Below are positions 8,239 through 16,766 of a stretch of DNA of 64,000 nucleotides, piece after piece (the first letter of the stretch is position 1; each line of letters opens with the position of its first letter). The notes beneath the pieces are model-generated. The model did no database searches. It was not told the DNA's origin and saw only the letters and a program-made list of their open reading frames with translations. The stretch covers positions 1,116,001 to 1,180,000 of the forward strand of contig NZ_CP046122.1 of the NCBI RefSeq assembly GCF_009707365.1, written 5' to 3'. Source of the DNA: Microlunatus sp. Gsoil 973 (GTDB lineage Bacteria > Actinomycetota > Actinomycetes > Propionibacteriales > Propionibacteriaceae). The position numbers and the translations under genes were made by a program.

Positions 8239-8739
8239 CTACGTGGAAAGCTCGGACGGGCCAGATTGAACCGTGCCGGTCGCTCGGAAGACGTCGAGCC
8301 TGACAGGTCCGCGAGACGACCGGACAAGCATGTATCCCTTGCCGTTCGCGTCGGTGTGGTACTCAGGGGCGCGAGCTACGGACGCAGCGAGAGCGGCCGT
8401 GATGTGACGAGGCACATCCCATCCCTGTTCAATGATCTTGTCCTCGATCAGGACGACAGGGTGTCCACCCATGGAGAACTGCAGATCGGCGAGCCAGCCT
8501 TGAACCTCGAGTGGCTGGGCACGGATCCAGTCGCGTACGAAATCTGGTGGGTTGGCGTCCGCCAATGCCTGCTTGAGCGCGCGCATCTGGATTCTGCTCT
8601 CTGTGCGACGACGCAACCAGGCCACGAGCCGAGGGTACTCGCCTGCACACACACCCGCTCCTGGCCTGCGCTTGGTCCCCGAGCCACTTCTGACCATCCC
8701 CGGTGCCCGGTGATCGTTCGACCACCGGAACAGCGGCAC
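8239..8739 (-). CDS. Hypothetical protein inside the tRNA-Arg insertion
   Basis: 166 codons at most; an internal ATG at 8586 would give about 115 residues and removes a low-complexity Arg/Gly start. The C-terminal part looks like a folded protein (ANPPDFVRDWIRAQP, LQFSMGGHPVVLIEDKII, WDVPRHITAALAASVARAPEY, GKGYMLVRSSRGPVRLDVFRA). No family recognised. Base composition is a little less GC-rich than neighbouring housekeeping genes. Location within the repeat-bounded segment suggests cargo or debris of the element. Confidence 0.5.
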   Translation of the reverse strand: MPLFRWSNDHRAPGMVRSGSGTKRRPGAGVCAGEYPRLVAWLRRRTESRIQMRALKQALADANPPDFVRDWIRAQPLEVQGWLADLQFSMGGHPVVLIEDKIIEQGWDVPRHITAALAASVARAPEYHTDANGKGYMLVRSSRGPVRLDVFRATGTVQSGPSELST

Positions 8740-8837
8740 ACACGGTGGCAGCCGGAGTCAACAGGGTAGTTGTTGCACGTATGTTGCACGACCGACTTTG
8801 AACGTCTATCGAAAAGGCCCCTGACTAGGACTAATGC

Positions 8838-8861
8838 TGGGCGCCCCCGGTAGGATTCGAA
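8838..8861. repeat. Proximal attachment-site copy, overlapping tRNA-Arg 3' end (24 bp)
   Basis: Identical to 7765-7788. It covers the discriminator base, 3' acceptor strand and most of the T-arm of the tRNA on the minus strand, so the insertion left the tRNA intact, as is usual for tyrosine-integrase elements. Confidence 0.8.
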
Positions 8862-8913
8862 CCTACGCTCCCGCCTCCGGAGGGCGGTGCTCTATCCCCT
8901 GAGCTACGGGGGC
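8842..8913 (-). tRNA. tRNA-Arg(CCG)
   Basis: The minus strand folds as a 72-nt cloverleaf: acceptor GCCCCCG/CGGGGGC, D-arm GCTC-AGGGGATA-GAGC, anticodon stem CCGCC/GGCGG with loop CTCCGGA (anticodon CCG), 4-nt variable loop, T-arm GTAGG-TTCGAAT-CCTAC, discriminator G. CCA is not encoded. It lies directly upstream of lysA on the opposite strand; argS is not present here, unlike the usual argS-lysA order. Confidence 0.95.
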
Positions 8914-9108
8914 CCGTGGCCTCGTCCCGATGGCGGAGCACCGGTTTTTGGGCCGTGGAGAAACATACCAGGATCGTCCGGCCGGTTACGAATCAGTACC
9001 CGCAGTGATCGCACGACTCCCCCGAAGGCCATAGCACCTCCGTGTCGGTCGGGCCCGAGCAGCGGAACGACTGCGGTCCGAGGTGGCCGATCTGGCAGAG
9101 TTGTTGTC

Positions 9109-10506
9109 ATGTCCCACACCCACGTCGCTGGCTCGATCCATGCCGATGTCGCGGCGGCACCGGTCTGGCTCGGGCTGCCGGACGACGTCAACGCCCTCCT
9201 GCCCCAACTGTGGAGTCGCAACACTGCCAAGAACGAGGCAGGGGAGTTGACCGTTGCCGGACTGACTGTTTCGGAAATCGCCGACCGGGTCGGCACTCCG
9301 GCCTACGTGCTGGACGAAGATGATCTTCGCTCCCGGGCCCGCGACTTCGCCACCGCCTTTTCCGGTTGGGACGTCTTCTACGCGGGCAAGTCCTTCTTGT
9401 GCAGGGCAGTCGTCCGCTGGATCGCCGAGGAGGGGCTCAACCTCGACGTCTGCACCGGCGGTGAGCTTGCGGTCGCCCTGGCCGCCGGGATGGATCCGGC
9501 CAGGATCGGTCTGCACGGCAACAACAAGAGTGAGGAAGAGCTTGCGACGGCGTTGCGCGTCGGTGTCGGCCGGATCATCGTCGACTCCGAGGAGGAGATA
9601 GCCCGGCTGAGCAGTCTGAGTGATCAACTCGATGTCCGGCCGAAGCTGATGGTCCGGGTCACCGCGGGCGTGGAGGCGCACACCCACGAATACATCTCCA
9701 CTGCTCACGAGGACCAGAAGTTCGGATTCTCCATCTCCGGTGGCCAGGCCGCCGGGGCGCTGCGACAGATCCATGATCATCCTCGTCTGCAGCTGCTCGG
9801 CATCCATTCCCACATCGGTTCGCAGATCTTCGACGCCGACGGCTTCGAGGTGGCGGTTCGCCGAACACTGCGGCTGCATGCCGCCTTTGCAGCCCAGACC
9901 GGAGTGGAGTTGCCCGAGCTCGACCTGGGCGGCGGCTTCGGGATCGCCTACACCAGCCAGGACACCCCGTCGTCCGCGCAGGAACTGGCCGAAGCCCTGA
10001 ACGCCATCGTCCGGGCCGAATGTCTGGCCGCCGGGGTGGCGGTGCCGAAGCTGTCCATCGAACCCGGCCGCTCGATCAGCGGACCGTCGACCTTCACGCT
10101 GTACCGCGTCGGCACCGTCAAGCCGGTCCAACTGGACAGCGGCGCGACCCGGCTCTACGTCTCCGTCGACGGCGGGATGAGCGACAACATCCGGACCGCT
10201 CTGTACGGCGCGGAATATTCGGCGACATTGGCCTCCCGCGGTTCGGATGCCGGTCCGGCGCTGTCCCGGGTGGTCGGCAAGCATTGCGAGAGCGGCGACA
10301 TCGTCGTCCGGGACGAGTTCCTGCCGGCCGATATCCGGCCTGGCGACCTGATCGCGGTGCCCGGTACCGGTGCGTACAGCCGATCGATGGCCAGCAACTA
10401 CAACCACGTTCCCAGGCCGCCGGTCGTCTCGGTCAGGGACGGTGTGATCAGCACCCTGGTCCGGCGCGAAACCGTCGACGATCTGCTGGCTCTCGACGTT
10501 GGCTGA
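9109..10506 (+). CDS. lysA: Diaminopimelate decarboxylase
   Basis: 465 residues from ATG 9109; the open frame extends upstream through the tRNA but that part is not coding. PLP-dependent alanine-racemase-fold barrel converting meso-DAP to L-lysine, the last step of lysine synthesis. Visible features: PLP lysine in DVFYAGKSF (Lys94), CTGGELAVAL, LLGIHSHIGSQI, glycine loop LDLGGGFGI, EPGRSISGPSTFTLY, and the C-terminal CESGDIV and GAYSRSMASNYN contributing across the dimer. The longer N-terminus (about 40 residues before the barrel) is typical of actinobacterial LysA. It is followed by hom in the same direction. Confidence 0.95.
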   Translation: MSHTHVAGSIHADVAAAPVWLGLPDDVNALLPQLWSRNTAKNEAGELTVAGLTVSEIADRVGTPAYVLDEDDLRSRARDFATAFSGWDVFYAGKSFLCRAVVRWIAEEGLNLDVCTGGELAVALAAGMDPARIGLHGNNKSEEELATALRVGVGRIIVDSEEEIARLSSLSDQLDVRPKLMVRVTAGVEAHTHEYISTAHEDQKFGFSISGGQAAGALRQIHDHPRLQLLGIHSHIGSQIFDADGFEVAVRRTLRLHAAFAAQTGVELPELDLGGGFGIAYTSQDTPSSAQELAEALNAIVRAECLAAGVAVPKLSIEPGRSISGPSTFTLYRVGTVKPVQLDSGATRLYVSVDGGMSDNIRTALYGAEYSATLASRGSDAGPALSRVVGKHCESGDIVVRDEFLPADIRPGDLIAVPGTGAYSRSMASNYNHVPRPPVVSVRDGVISTLVRRETVDDLLALDVG

Positions 10507-10546
10507 CGGCACCACTACGCCGATCCGGTGACGACGCGCCGCGCAG

Positions 10547-10575
10547 ATGAGGGAATATGTGACCCCTCGGCGGAG
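10547..10575. repeat. Intergenic 29-bp repeat, copy 1
   Basis: 29 bases beginning ATGAGGGAATATGTGACC are identical to 39156-39184. The arm GAGGG pairs with CCCTC across a 10-nt loop. The copy lies in the lysA-hom spacer. Function unknown. Confidence 0.75.
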
Positions 10576-10717
10576 GTGGGGTGTCCACATTGGGCGGCAT
10601 AGTTCTTGCTGACGGCGGGGATGGGGAAGAATGTTGGGGCGCACCCGGCCGGCATCTGAAGACTTTGCCGGACCGCCGCCGTACGACCAGAACCGACCGA
10701 CCCCCGAGGCCACCCGC

Positions 10718-12046
10718 ATGAACATCATCGAGACCGAGCACTCCGAACCCTCGGCGCCGCTGCGGGTCGTCGTGCTCGGCTGCGGCAACGTCGGTACGGA
10801 GGTGGTCAAGTTGATCACCGAGCGGGGCGACGACCTGAGGATGCGGATCGGGCGCCCGCTGGAACTGGTCGGTGTCGCGGTCCGCCGGCTGAGCAAGTCC
10901 CGGCCCGGCATCGATCCGGGACTGCTGACCACCGATGTCGACTCGCTGGTCAGCCGGGACGACGTCGACCTGGTGATCGAACTGATCGGCGGCATCGAGC
11001 CCGCCCGATCCCTGATCATCACTGCGTTGGAACACGGCGCGTCGGTGGTCACGGCCAACAAGGCGCTGCTCGCCGAGGACGGCACCACGCTGTACGCCGC
11101 CGCCGAGAAGGCCGGAGTGGATCTCTACTTCGAGGCCGCCGTCGCCGGCGCCATCCCGATCATCCGGCCGCTGCGGGAATCGCTGGTCGGTGACGAGATC
11201 ACCTCGGTGATGGGCATCGTCAACGGCACCACGAACTTCATCCTGGACAAGATGGACTCCGAGGGGTCGAGTTTCGCCGAGACGCTGGAGGAGGCCCAGT
11301 CGCTCGGCTACGCCGAGGCCGACCCGACCGCGGATGTCGAAGGTTTCGACGCGGCGGCCAAGGCGGCCATCCTGTCCAGCCTGGCCTTTCACAGCCGGGT
11401 CGGTTCCGCCGACGTCTATCGTGAGGGGATCAGTGAGGTGTCGGCGGCCGACATCGCCTCCGCGCGGGAGATGGGGTGTGTGGTCAAGCTGTTGGCCATC
11501 TGTACGCTGACCGATCCGGTGGGCGGCTCCGAACGGGCCGTCTCGGTCCGCGTGCACCCGGCGATGATCCCACGCAGCCACCCGCTGGCGACCGTCGGTG
11601 GCCCGTACAACGCCGTTTTCGTCGAGTCCCGGTCCGCCGGGCGGCTGATGTTCACCGGCCCCGGCGCCGGCGGCCAGCCGACGGCCTCGGCGGTGCTCGG
11701 CGATCTGGTCACGGTCGCCCGGAACCGGCTCCGCGGGGCAGCCGGGCCCGGTGAGTCGAGCTACGCCCAGCGCAAGGTGTCGCCGATCGGCGAGGTGGTC
11801 ACCCGCTATCATCTGTCGCTCGATGTCGCAGACGAGGTCGGCGTCCTGGCCAAGATCGCTCAGCTGTTCGCCGACTACGGCGTCTCGATCCAGACCGTAC
11901 GGCAACAGGGCCGCGAGGCCGACGCCAAACTGGTGATCGTCACTCACCGGGCCACCGACGCCGCCCTGTCCGCCACGGTTGAGGCGCTGCAGAAACTTGA
12001 TGTGGTGACCCAGGTCACCAGCGTGATGAGAGTCGAAGGTGAATGA
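10718..12046 (+). CDS. hom: Homoserine dehydrogenase
   Basis: 442 residues from ATG 10718; an upstream in-frame TTG-type start at 10631 adds a non-conserved 29 residues. Reduces aspartate semialdehyde to homoserine with NAD(P)H. An N-terminal Rossmann motif [29 protein letters not shown], substrate region [14 protein letters not shown] and [25 protein letters not shown] are present, followed by a C-terminal ACT domain (residues ~365-440, [27 protein letters not shown]) for threonine feedback. It overlaps thrC by 8 bp, forming the hom-thrC-thrB operon. Confidence 0.95.
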   Translation: MNIIETEHSEPSAPLRVVVLGCGNVGTEVVKLITERGDDLRMRIGRPLELVGVAVRRLSKSRPGIDPGLLTTDVDSLVSRDDVDLVIELIGGIEPARSLIITALEHGASVVTANKALLAEDGTTLYAAAEKAGVDLYFEAAVAGAIPIIRPLRESLVGDEITSVMGIVNGTTNFILDKMDSEGSSFAETLEEAQSLGYAEADPTADVEGFDAAAKAAILSSLAFHSRVGSADVYREGISEVSAADIASAREMGCVVKLLAICTLTDPVGGSERAVSVRVHPAMIPRSHPLATVGGPYNAVFVESRSAGRLMFTGPGAGGQPTASAVLGDLVTVARNRLRGAAGPGESSYAQRKVSPIGEVVTRYHLSLDVADEVGVLAKIAQLFADYGVSIQTVRQQGREADAKLVIVTHRATDAALSATVEALQKLDVVTQVTSVMRVEGE

Positions 12047-13148
12047 CGTGCAGGCCCGTGATCTCCAGGCCGCAGAGGCCGCCGGATCAGGCGTGATCGC
12101 CCGATACCGGGAATGGTTGCCGATCGGCACCGACGACCCCGTGGTGAGTCTCGGCGAGGGCAACACGCCACTGGTCCGCGCGCACAGCCTCTCCGACGAC
12201 CTGGACGCCGACGTCTGGCTCAAGGTCGAGGGGGCCAACCCGACCGGTTCCTTCAAGGATCGCGGCATGACCGTCGCCGTCTCGAAGGCGCTGGCCGAAG
12301 GAGCCACCGCCGTCGTCTGCGCCTCCACCGGGAACACCTCCGCCTCGGCTGCGGCCTACGCCGCCCGGGCGGGGATGCGTCCGATCGTGTTGCTGCCCGC
12401 CGGCCGGATCGCCGCCGGCAAACTCGCCCAGGCCGTGATCCACGGTGCGCACATCGTCCAACTCGACGGCAATTTCGACGACTGTCTGGACCTTGCCAGG
12501 CAGCTGGCCGACGAGTATCCGGTCGCGCTGGTGAACTCGGTGAACCGGGTCCGGCTCGAGGGGCAGAAGACCGCAGCCTTCGAAATCGTCGACACCCTCG
12601 GCGACGCGCCAGACGTGCACGTCCTCCCCGTGGGCAACGGCGGGAACATCTCCGCCTACTGGCGTGGTTTCACCCAGTACGAGGCGAAGGGCATCGCAAC
12701 CCGTCGCCCGAAGATCTGGGGTTTCCAGGCGGCCGGGGCCGCGCCGCTGGTCAACGGCGCACCGGTCGCCGAACCCGACACCATCGCCACAGCCATCCGG
12801 ATCGGCCGGCCGGCCTCGACCGAACTGGCCATCGCGGCCAAGAACGAGTCGGGCGGAGGGTTCTGGGCCGTCAGCGACACCAAGATCATGAACGCACAGA
12901 GCTATCTCGCCCAGCGCGAGGGCGTCTTCGTCGAACCGGCCTCTGCTGCCGGTGTCGCGGGCCTGCTGTGCCTGGCCGAACGGGACGAGGTCCCCGCCGG
13001 GCTGTCGATCACGGTGACGGTGACCGGCCACGGGCTGAAGGACATCGATACTGCGCTCGGCGCACTGCCGTCGTTCAATGGTGGCCCGATCGAGGCCGAA
13101 GTGGTCGCTGCGGAGTTGGGGGCAGTGGCCCAGGCATGCGGGTTCTGA
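12039..13148 (+). CDS. thrC: Threonine synthase
   Basis: 369 residues from GTG 12039 (a second GTG at 12048). PLP fold-type II enzyme that converts O-phosphohomoserine to threonine. PLP-lysine in [11 protein letters not shown] (Lys73), [18 protein letters not shown], phosphate-binding loop [16 protein letters not shown], and the late [11 protein letters not shown]. It is the short actinobacterial form, not the long E. coli form. Overlaps hom at its 5' end and thrB at its 3' end, so translation of the three genes is coupled. Confidence 0.95.
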   Translation: MNDVQARDLQAAEAAGSGVIARYREWLPIGTDDPVVSLGEGNTPLVRAHSLSDDLDADVWLKVEGANPTGSFKDRGMTVAVSKALAEGATAVVCASTGNTSASAAAYAARAGMRPIVLLPAGRIAAGKLAQAVIHGAHIVQLDGNFDDCLDLARQLADEYPVALVNSVNRVRLEGQKTAAFEIVDTLGDAPDVHVLPVGNGGNISAYWRGFTQYEAKGIATRRPKIWGFQAAGAAPLVNGAPVAEPDTIATAIRIGRPASTELAIAAKNESGGGFWAVSDTKIMNAQSYLAQREGVFVEPASAAGVAGLLCLAERDEVPAGLSITVTVTGHGLKDIDTALGALPSFNGGPIEAEVVAAELGAVAQACGF

Positions 13149-14104
13149 CCCTGCCGGTCGGGCGGCGCGCCAGTATCGACGTTCCGGCGACCAGCGCCAA
13201 TCTCGGTCCCGGATTCGACTGCCTCGGGCTGGCCCTGGACTGGGTCGACCGGACGTACGTCGAAACCCTCGACGCCGACCGTCAGGTTGTGGTGGAGATC
13301 GAGGGTGAGGGTGCGGGGCACCTGCCGACCGATGAGCGCAATCTGATCGTACGCAGCCTGGTGACCGGCCTGGATCGGCTCGGTGCCCGGGTGGACGGTC
13401 TACGGGTCCGAGTGCGGAACACCATTCCGCAGGGTCGGGGCCTCGGATCGTCGTCGGCGGCCATCGTCGCCGGCCTGGCTGCCGCCCATGCCCTCGTCCG
13501 ACCCGACGAGCCGTTCGTCGCCGCCGACTGGCTGCCGACCGCCGATCGGCTCGAAGGACACCCGGACAACGTTGCCGCAGCCCTGTTCGGCGGGCTGGTG
13601 CTGGCCTACCGGTCAGTGGCGGACGGAGTGCGCGCTGTGTCGACCAGCGTCCACCCCGACATCGCGGGTTTGGTGCTGGTGCCGGACCGGCCCCTGGCGA
13701 CGGAGGTCGCCCGATCAGTGCTTCCTGCGCAGGTGGCCCACCGGGACGCAGCGGCCAACTCGGGCCGCGCAGCATTGCTGGTCCACGCCCTGACAGCGGC
13801 ACCGGAGCTGCTGTTCGAGGCCACCGCCGACTGGCTGCACCAGTCCTATCGCGGGCCGGCGATGCCGGAGTCGTACAGGCTGCTGACGGCGCTGCGGAAG
13901 CGCGGCCTGGCCGCCGTCATCAGCGGGGCCGGCCCGTCGGTCCTGGTGCTCGGACGGCCCGCCGAACTGGAAGACGCCCGGCAACTGGCCCGGCAACCCG
14001 CCCAGCACGAGGCGGCGTCGGGCTTCCGTGCGGTTCCGGTGGCCGTCGGCGGTGGTGTGCGGGTCAGTGCCGAGGCACCGGCACAACCGCATGACCAGCT
14101 GTGA
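13136..14104 (+). CDS. thrB: Homoserine kinase
   Basis: 322 residues from ATG 13136, inside a longer open frame whose upstream part is only a shadow of thrC. GHMP-kinase fold: motif 1 [19 protein letters not shown], the ATP-binding motif 2 [13 protein letters not shown], and motif 3 [13 protein letters not shown]. Phosphorylates homoserine for ThrC. It overlaps the thrC 3' end by 13 bp. It is the last gene of the threonine operon; about 480 bp separate it from rho. Confidence 0.95.
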   Translation: MRVLTLPVGRRASIDVPATSANLGPGFDCLGLALDWVDRTYVETLDADRQVVVEIEGEGAGHLPTDERNLIVRSLVTGLDRLGARVDGLRVRVRNTIPQGRGLGSSSAAIVAGLAAAHALVRPDEPFVAADWLPTADRLEGHPDNVAAALFGGLVLAYRSVADGVRAVSTSVHPDIAGLVLVPDRPLATEVARSVLPAQVAHRDAAANSGRAALLVHALTAAPELLFEATADWLHQSYRGPAMPESYRLLTALRKRGLAAVISGAGPSVLVLGRPAELEDARQLARQPAQHEAASGFRAVPVAVGGGVRVSAEAPAQPHDQL

Positions 14105-14585
14105 ATTCACCGAGACTCGGCCCGCGTTGCCCGGATTGGTCCGCTGTGGTGCTAGCCTGAGCGTTGCTGGCGGATCGAATATCCGCGCACCGGATGACTC
14201 CCGGGCCCCTTTTGGCACATGATCCACCTGTGGGCTCCCGTCCGCTCGGATGCGTAGGTCCCCAGTGTCAGCGCCCCGGGTCGGGCGCACCCGGTACGAA
14301 TTCTGGTCACTGGCCAGAGGTGTACCACCGATCGCGTGAGTAACTGCGCCCACAGACGGGGCGAACCTGCGGGAGGCAGGGGGCGCGCCGTGTCGCGGTA
14401 CTTCGAGGACCGGACAAAGACCTGAACACCAGATCGTTGCCTGAAAGAGAACGAGCACCACTGCGAGGACGTCAATCGCGATGTGAGTCGTCAGGCACCA
14501 GTCGTGGGCTGTGGCAGCCGGGAGGACGCCCGTGACGCCCACAGATGAGGGGCCCCCAGAGTGGGCCGAATCCGAAAGGAAACAC
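14105..14585 (+). promoter_or_regulatory. Long leader region upstream of rho
   Basis: 481 bp with no conserved gene. A -10-like TAGCCT lies at 14153-14158; transcription from there would leave a leader of about 420 nt. A 12-codon open frame (ATG 14218, MIHLWAPVRSDA) is the only short peptide noticed and has no clear ribosome site. GC-rich inverted segments (around 14265-14290) could pair. Long rho leaders are a site of Rho autoregulation in Escherichia coli; the same here is only a guess. Confidence 0.4.
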
Positions 14586-16679
14586 GTGACAGATACCGCC
14601 GAGGTGGCCGGCACCCAGCAGCCCGCGCGCAAGCGCAAGGGCAGCGGACTGGAGTCGCTGGTCCTGCCTGAGCTGAAGCAGATCGCATCCCAGCTGGGTC
14701 TGAAGGGCACTGCCGGGATGCGCAAGGGTCAGCTGATCGAGGCGATTCAGGCGGCGCAATCCGGATCGTCGGCCGCAGGCCAGGCGTCCCGTCGCAGTCA
14801 ACCGGCCAAGGGCCGGGTCGAAGGCAACGGCAACGACCATGCCGGCAGCCAGCCGACGCTGCCGGAGAGCCGCCAAGCATCGTCCGAGACGTCGGCTCCG
14901 GTCGAGGCGCGCGCCACCGACAACGGTCCGAGCGCTGCCGATCGGGCGCAACTGGAGCAGGCGATCCGCGAGCAGGTGAGCCGCGAAGGTCGCGACCGCT
15001 CCGCCCGCGACAACTCCGCCCGCGACAACTCCGCCCGCGACAACTCCGCCCGTGACAGCCGCTCCGAGTCCGGTGATGCGGCCGACGCCCAGACCCGTGA
15101 GAGCGGATCGGGTGAGGCCGAGACCCGGACGGAGAACCGTGACCGGCAGCGCCGCGACCCCCAGCGGGACCAGGGCCAGCGGGACCAGGGCCAGCGGGAC
15201 CAGGGCCAGCGGGAGCAGTCCCAGCGGGAGCAGGGCCAGCGCGAGCCGTCCCAGCGCGAGCCGTCCCAGCGCGAGCAGGGTGATCAGCAGGCCGACGGGC
15301 GTGACCGCAATCGCGAGCAGAACCGGGACCGGGATCAGAACCGGGATCGCCAGCAGAGCCGTCAGCGCAACAACGACGGCAACGGCAACCAGGGCCAGAG
15401 CAGCCAGAACAACAACCAGAACAACCGCGACGACGACGGCGGCGGACGCCGCGGCCGCCGGCGCCGCAACCGTGACCGGCAGAACCGCCGCAGCCGCGGT
15501 GGCGGCCTGGAGCGGATGGACGCCGAGCCGGTGGTCTCCGAGGACGATGTCCTCGTTCCCGCCGCCGGAATCCTCGACGTACTGGACAATTACGCCTTCG
15601 TCCGCACCAGCGGCTACCTGCCCGGCCCGAACGACGCGTACGTCTCACTGTCCATGGTCAAGAAGTACGGCCTGCGCAAGGGCGACGTGGTCACCGGACA
15701 GATCCGCGAGCCCAAGGACGGCGAGCGGCGGGAGAAGTTCAATCCGCTGGTCAAGATCGACACGATCAACGGCACCGATCCGGAGGCGGCCAAGTCGCGG
15801 GCGGACTTCAGCAAGCTGACCCCGCTCTACCCCAACGAGCGGTACCGGTTGGAAACCACGGCGAACAACCTCGCCGGACGGCTGATCGACCTGGTCGCCC
15901 CGATCGGTAAGGGCCAGCGAGGCCTGATCGTCGCTCCGGCGAAAGCCGGCAAGACCATGATCATGCAGTCGATCGCCAACGCGATCACCGCCAACAATCC
16001 CGATGTCCACCTGATGGTGGTCCTGGTCGACGAGCGCCCGGAGGAGGTCACCGACTGGGAGCGGTCCGTCCGCGGCGAGGTGATCAGCTCGACGTTCGAC
16101 CGGCCGGCCGAGGATCACACCACCGTCGCCGAGTTGGCCAACGAGCGGGCCAAGCGGCTGGTCGAGCTCGGCAAGGATGTCGTCGTGCTGCTGGACGGCA
16201 TCACCCGATTGGGCCGGGCCTACAACCTGGCCGCACCGGCCTCCGGCCGCATCCTGTCCGGCGGCGTCGACTCCGCCGCGCTCTACCCGCCGAAGAAGTT
16301 CTTCGGCGCTGCGCGCAACATCGAGAACGGCGGCTCGCTGACCATTCTGGCGACGGCGTTGGTGGAGTCCGGATCGAAGATGGACGAAGTGATCTTCGAG
16401 GAGTTCAAGGGCACCGGCAACATGGAGCTCCGGCTGAAGCGGGAGTACGCCGAGAAGCGGATCTTCCCGGCCATCGACGTGGATTCCTCAAGCACCCGCC
16501 GCGAGGAACTCCTGATGGGCAAGGAAGAACTCGCCGTCATCTGGCGGCTCCGCCGGCTGCTGGCCAGCATGGACGGCCAGCAGGCGCTGGAGACGATGCT
16601 GGACCGGCTGCGCAAGACGCAGACCAACGGCGAATTCCTGGTTGCCATCACCAAGACGATGCCCGCCCAGCGCGACTGA
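14586..16679 (+). CDS. rho: Transcription termination factor Rho with long disordered insertion
   Basis: 697 residues from GTG 14586, preceded by AAAGGA; a longer in-frame start at 14511 lacks support. Residues ~15-60 are the Rho N-terminal helix domain (LVLPELKQIASQLGLKGTAGMRKGQLIEAIQ). Residues ~65-325 are a charged, repetitive stretch rich in Arg, Gln, Asn and Asp, typical of actinobacterial Rho. The RNA-binding CSD follows (GILDVLDNYAFVRTSGYLPG) and the RecA-like ATPase with Walker A APAKAGKT, the Q-loop/Walker B VVVLLDGITRLGRAYN, and ALVESGSKMDEVIFEEFKGTGNMEL. Hexameric RNA translocase that ends transcription. Two DNA tandem repeats lie in the insertion. Confidence 0.97.
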   Translation: MTDTAEVAGTQQPARKRKGSGLESLVLPELKQIASQLGLKGTAGMRKGQLIEAIQAAQSGSSAAGQASRRSQPAKGRVEGNGNDHAGSQPTLPESRQASSETSAPVEARATDNGPSAADRAQLEQAIREQVSREGRDRSARDNSARDNSARDNSARDSRSESGDAADAQTRESGSGEAETRTENRDRQRRDPQRDQGQRDQGQRDQGQREQSQREQGQREPSQREPSQREQGDQQADGRDRNREQNRDRDQNRDRQQSRQRNNDGNGNQGQSSQNNNQNNRDDDGGGRRGRRRRNRDRQNRRSRGGGLERMDAEPVVSEDDVLVPAAGILDVLDNYAFVRTSGYLPGPNDAYVSLSMVKKYGLRKGDVVTGQIREPKDGERREKFNPLVKIDTINGTDPEAAKSRADFSKLTPLYPNERYRLETTANNLAGRLIDLVAPIGKGQRGLIVAPAKAGKTMIMQSIANAITANNPDVHLMVVLVDERPEEVTDWERSVRGEVISSTFDRPAEDHTTVAELANERAKRLVELGKDVVVLLDGITRLGRAYNLAAPASGRILSGGVDSAALYPPKKFFGAARNIENGGSLTILATALVESGSKMDEVIFEEFKGTGNMELRLKREYAEKRIFPAIDVDSSSTRREELLMGKEELAVIWRLRRLLASMDGQQALETMLDRLRKTQTNGEFLVAITKTMPAQRD
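15000..15055 (+). repeat. In-frame 15-bp tandem repeat in rho
   Basis: The unit CCCGCGACAACTCCG is repeated about four times and encodes R-D-N-S-A repeats within the disordered insertion of Rho. Length is a multiple of three, so copy-number changes keep the frame. Confidence 0.8.
15166..15284 (+). repeat. In-frame 15-bp tandem repeats (GQRDQ/SQREP) in rho
   Basis: About eight units of the form CAGCGGGACCAGGGC, drifting to CAGCGCGAGCCGTCC, encode Q-R-D/E-Q/P-G/S repeats in the Rho insertion. The changes between units are mostly third-position or Asp/Glu and Gly/Ser exchanges, suggesting expansion under selection for composition. Confidence 0.8.
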
Positions 16680-16705
16680 CCCTGCCCCGGCAATTGCCGC
16701 ACCAC

Positions 16706-16749
16706 CTACTGCATCCCGCACCGTGTGCACACGGTGCGGGATGCAGTAG
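16706..16749. terminator. Perfect 44-nt palindrome, bidirectional terminator between rho and alcohol dehydrogenase
   Basis: Two 22-nt arms (first arm CTACTGCATCCCGCACCG plus GTGTG's first four bases) are exact reverse complements with no spacer. It lies 27 bp after the rho stop and 18 bp before the stop of the convergent dehydrogenase gene. There is no T-tract, as in many actinobacterial terminators. Confidence 0.75.
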
Positions 16750-16766
16750 CCGGTGCGGGAAGACCC

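Larger units (their letters stand above)
7765..8861. mobile_element. Remnant of a small integrated element at tRNA-Arg(CCG)
   Basis: A 24-bp perfect direct repeat at each end (7765-7788, 8838-8861) bounds 1.07 kb next to an intact tRNA-Arg. The interior has one plausible orphan gene on the minus strand and paired TTGCACG words near both ends that could be integrase arm sites. No integrase, relaxase or replication gene remains. The most likely reading is a tRNA-integrated element that lost most of its length by internal deletion; an alternative is a small satellite mobilised in trans. Confidence 0.6.

Noticed and set aside
7831-8303. Small open frames on both strands in the tRNA-Arg insertion
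   Set aside because: Low-complexity, mutually overlapping and without ribosome sites or recognisable sequence.
8887-9108. N-terminal extension of lysA through the tRNA-Arg gene
   Set aside because: The extension covers the tRNA and has no similarity to LysA; ATG 9109 fits the family length.
8986-11088. 700-codon minus-strand frame over lysA and hom
   Set aside because: Antisense shadow of two well-supported genes; sequence has no folded-protein pattern.
12113-13135. Long open frame continuing upstream of thrB
   Set aside because: It overlaps thrC fully in another frame and has Arg-rich, low-complexity sequence typical of GC-rich shadow frames; only the part from 13136 is homoserine kinase.
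14218-14256. 12-codon leader peptide as a confirmed gene
   Set aside because: No ribosome site and no attenuator logic (no run of regulatory codons); mentioned only within the leader description.
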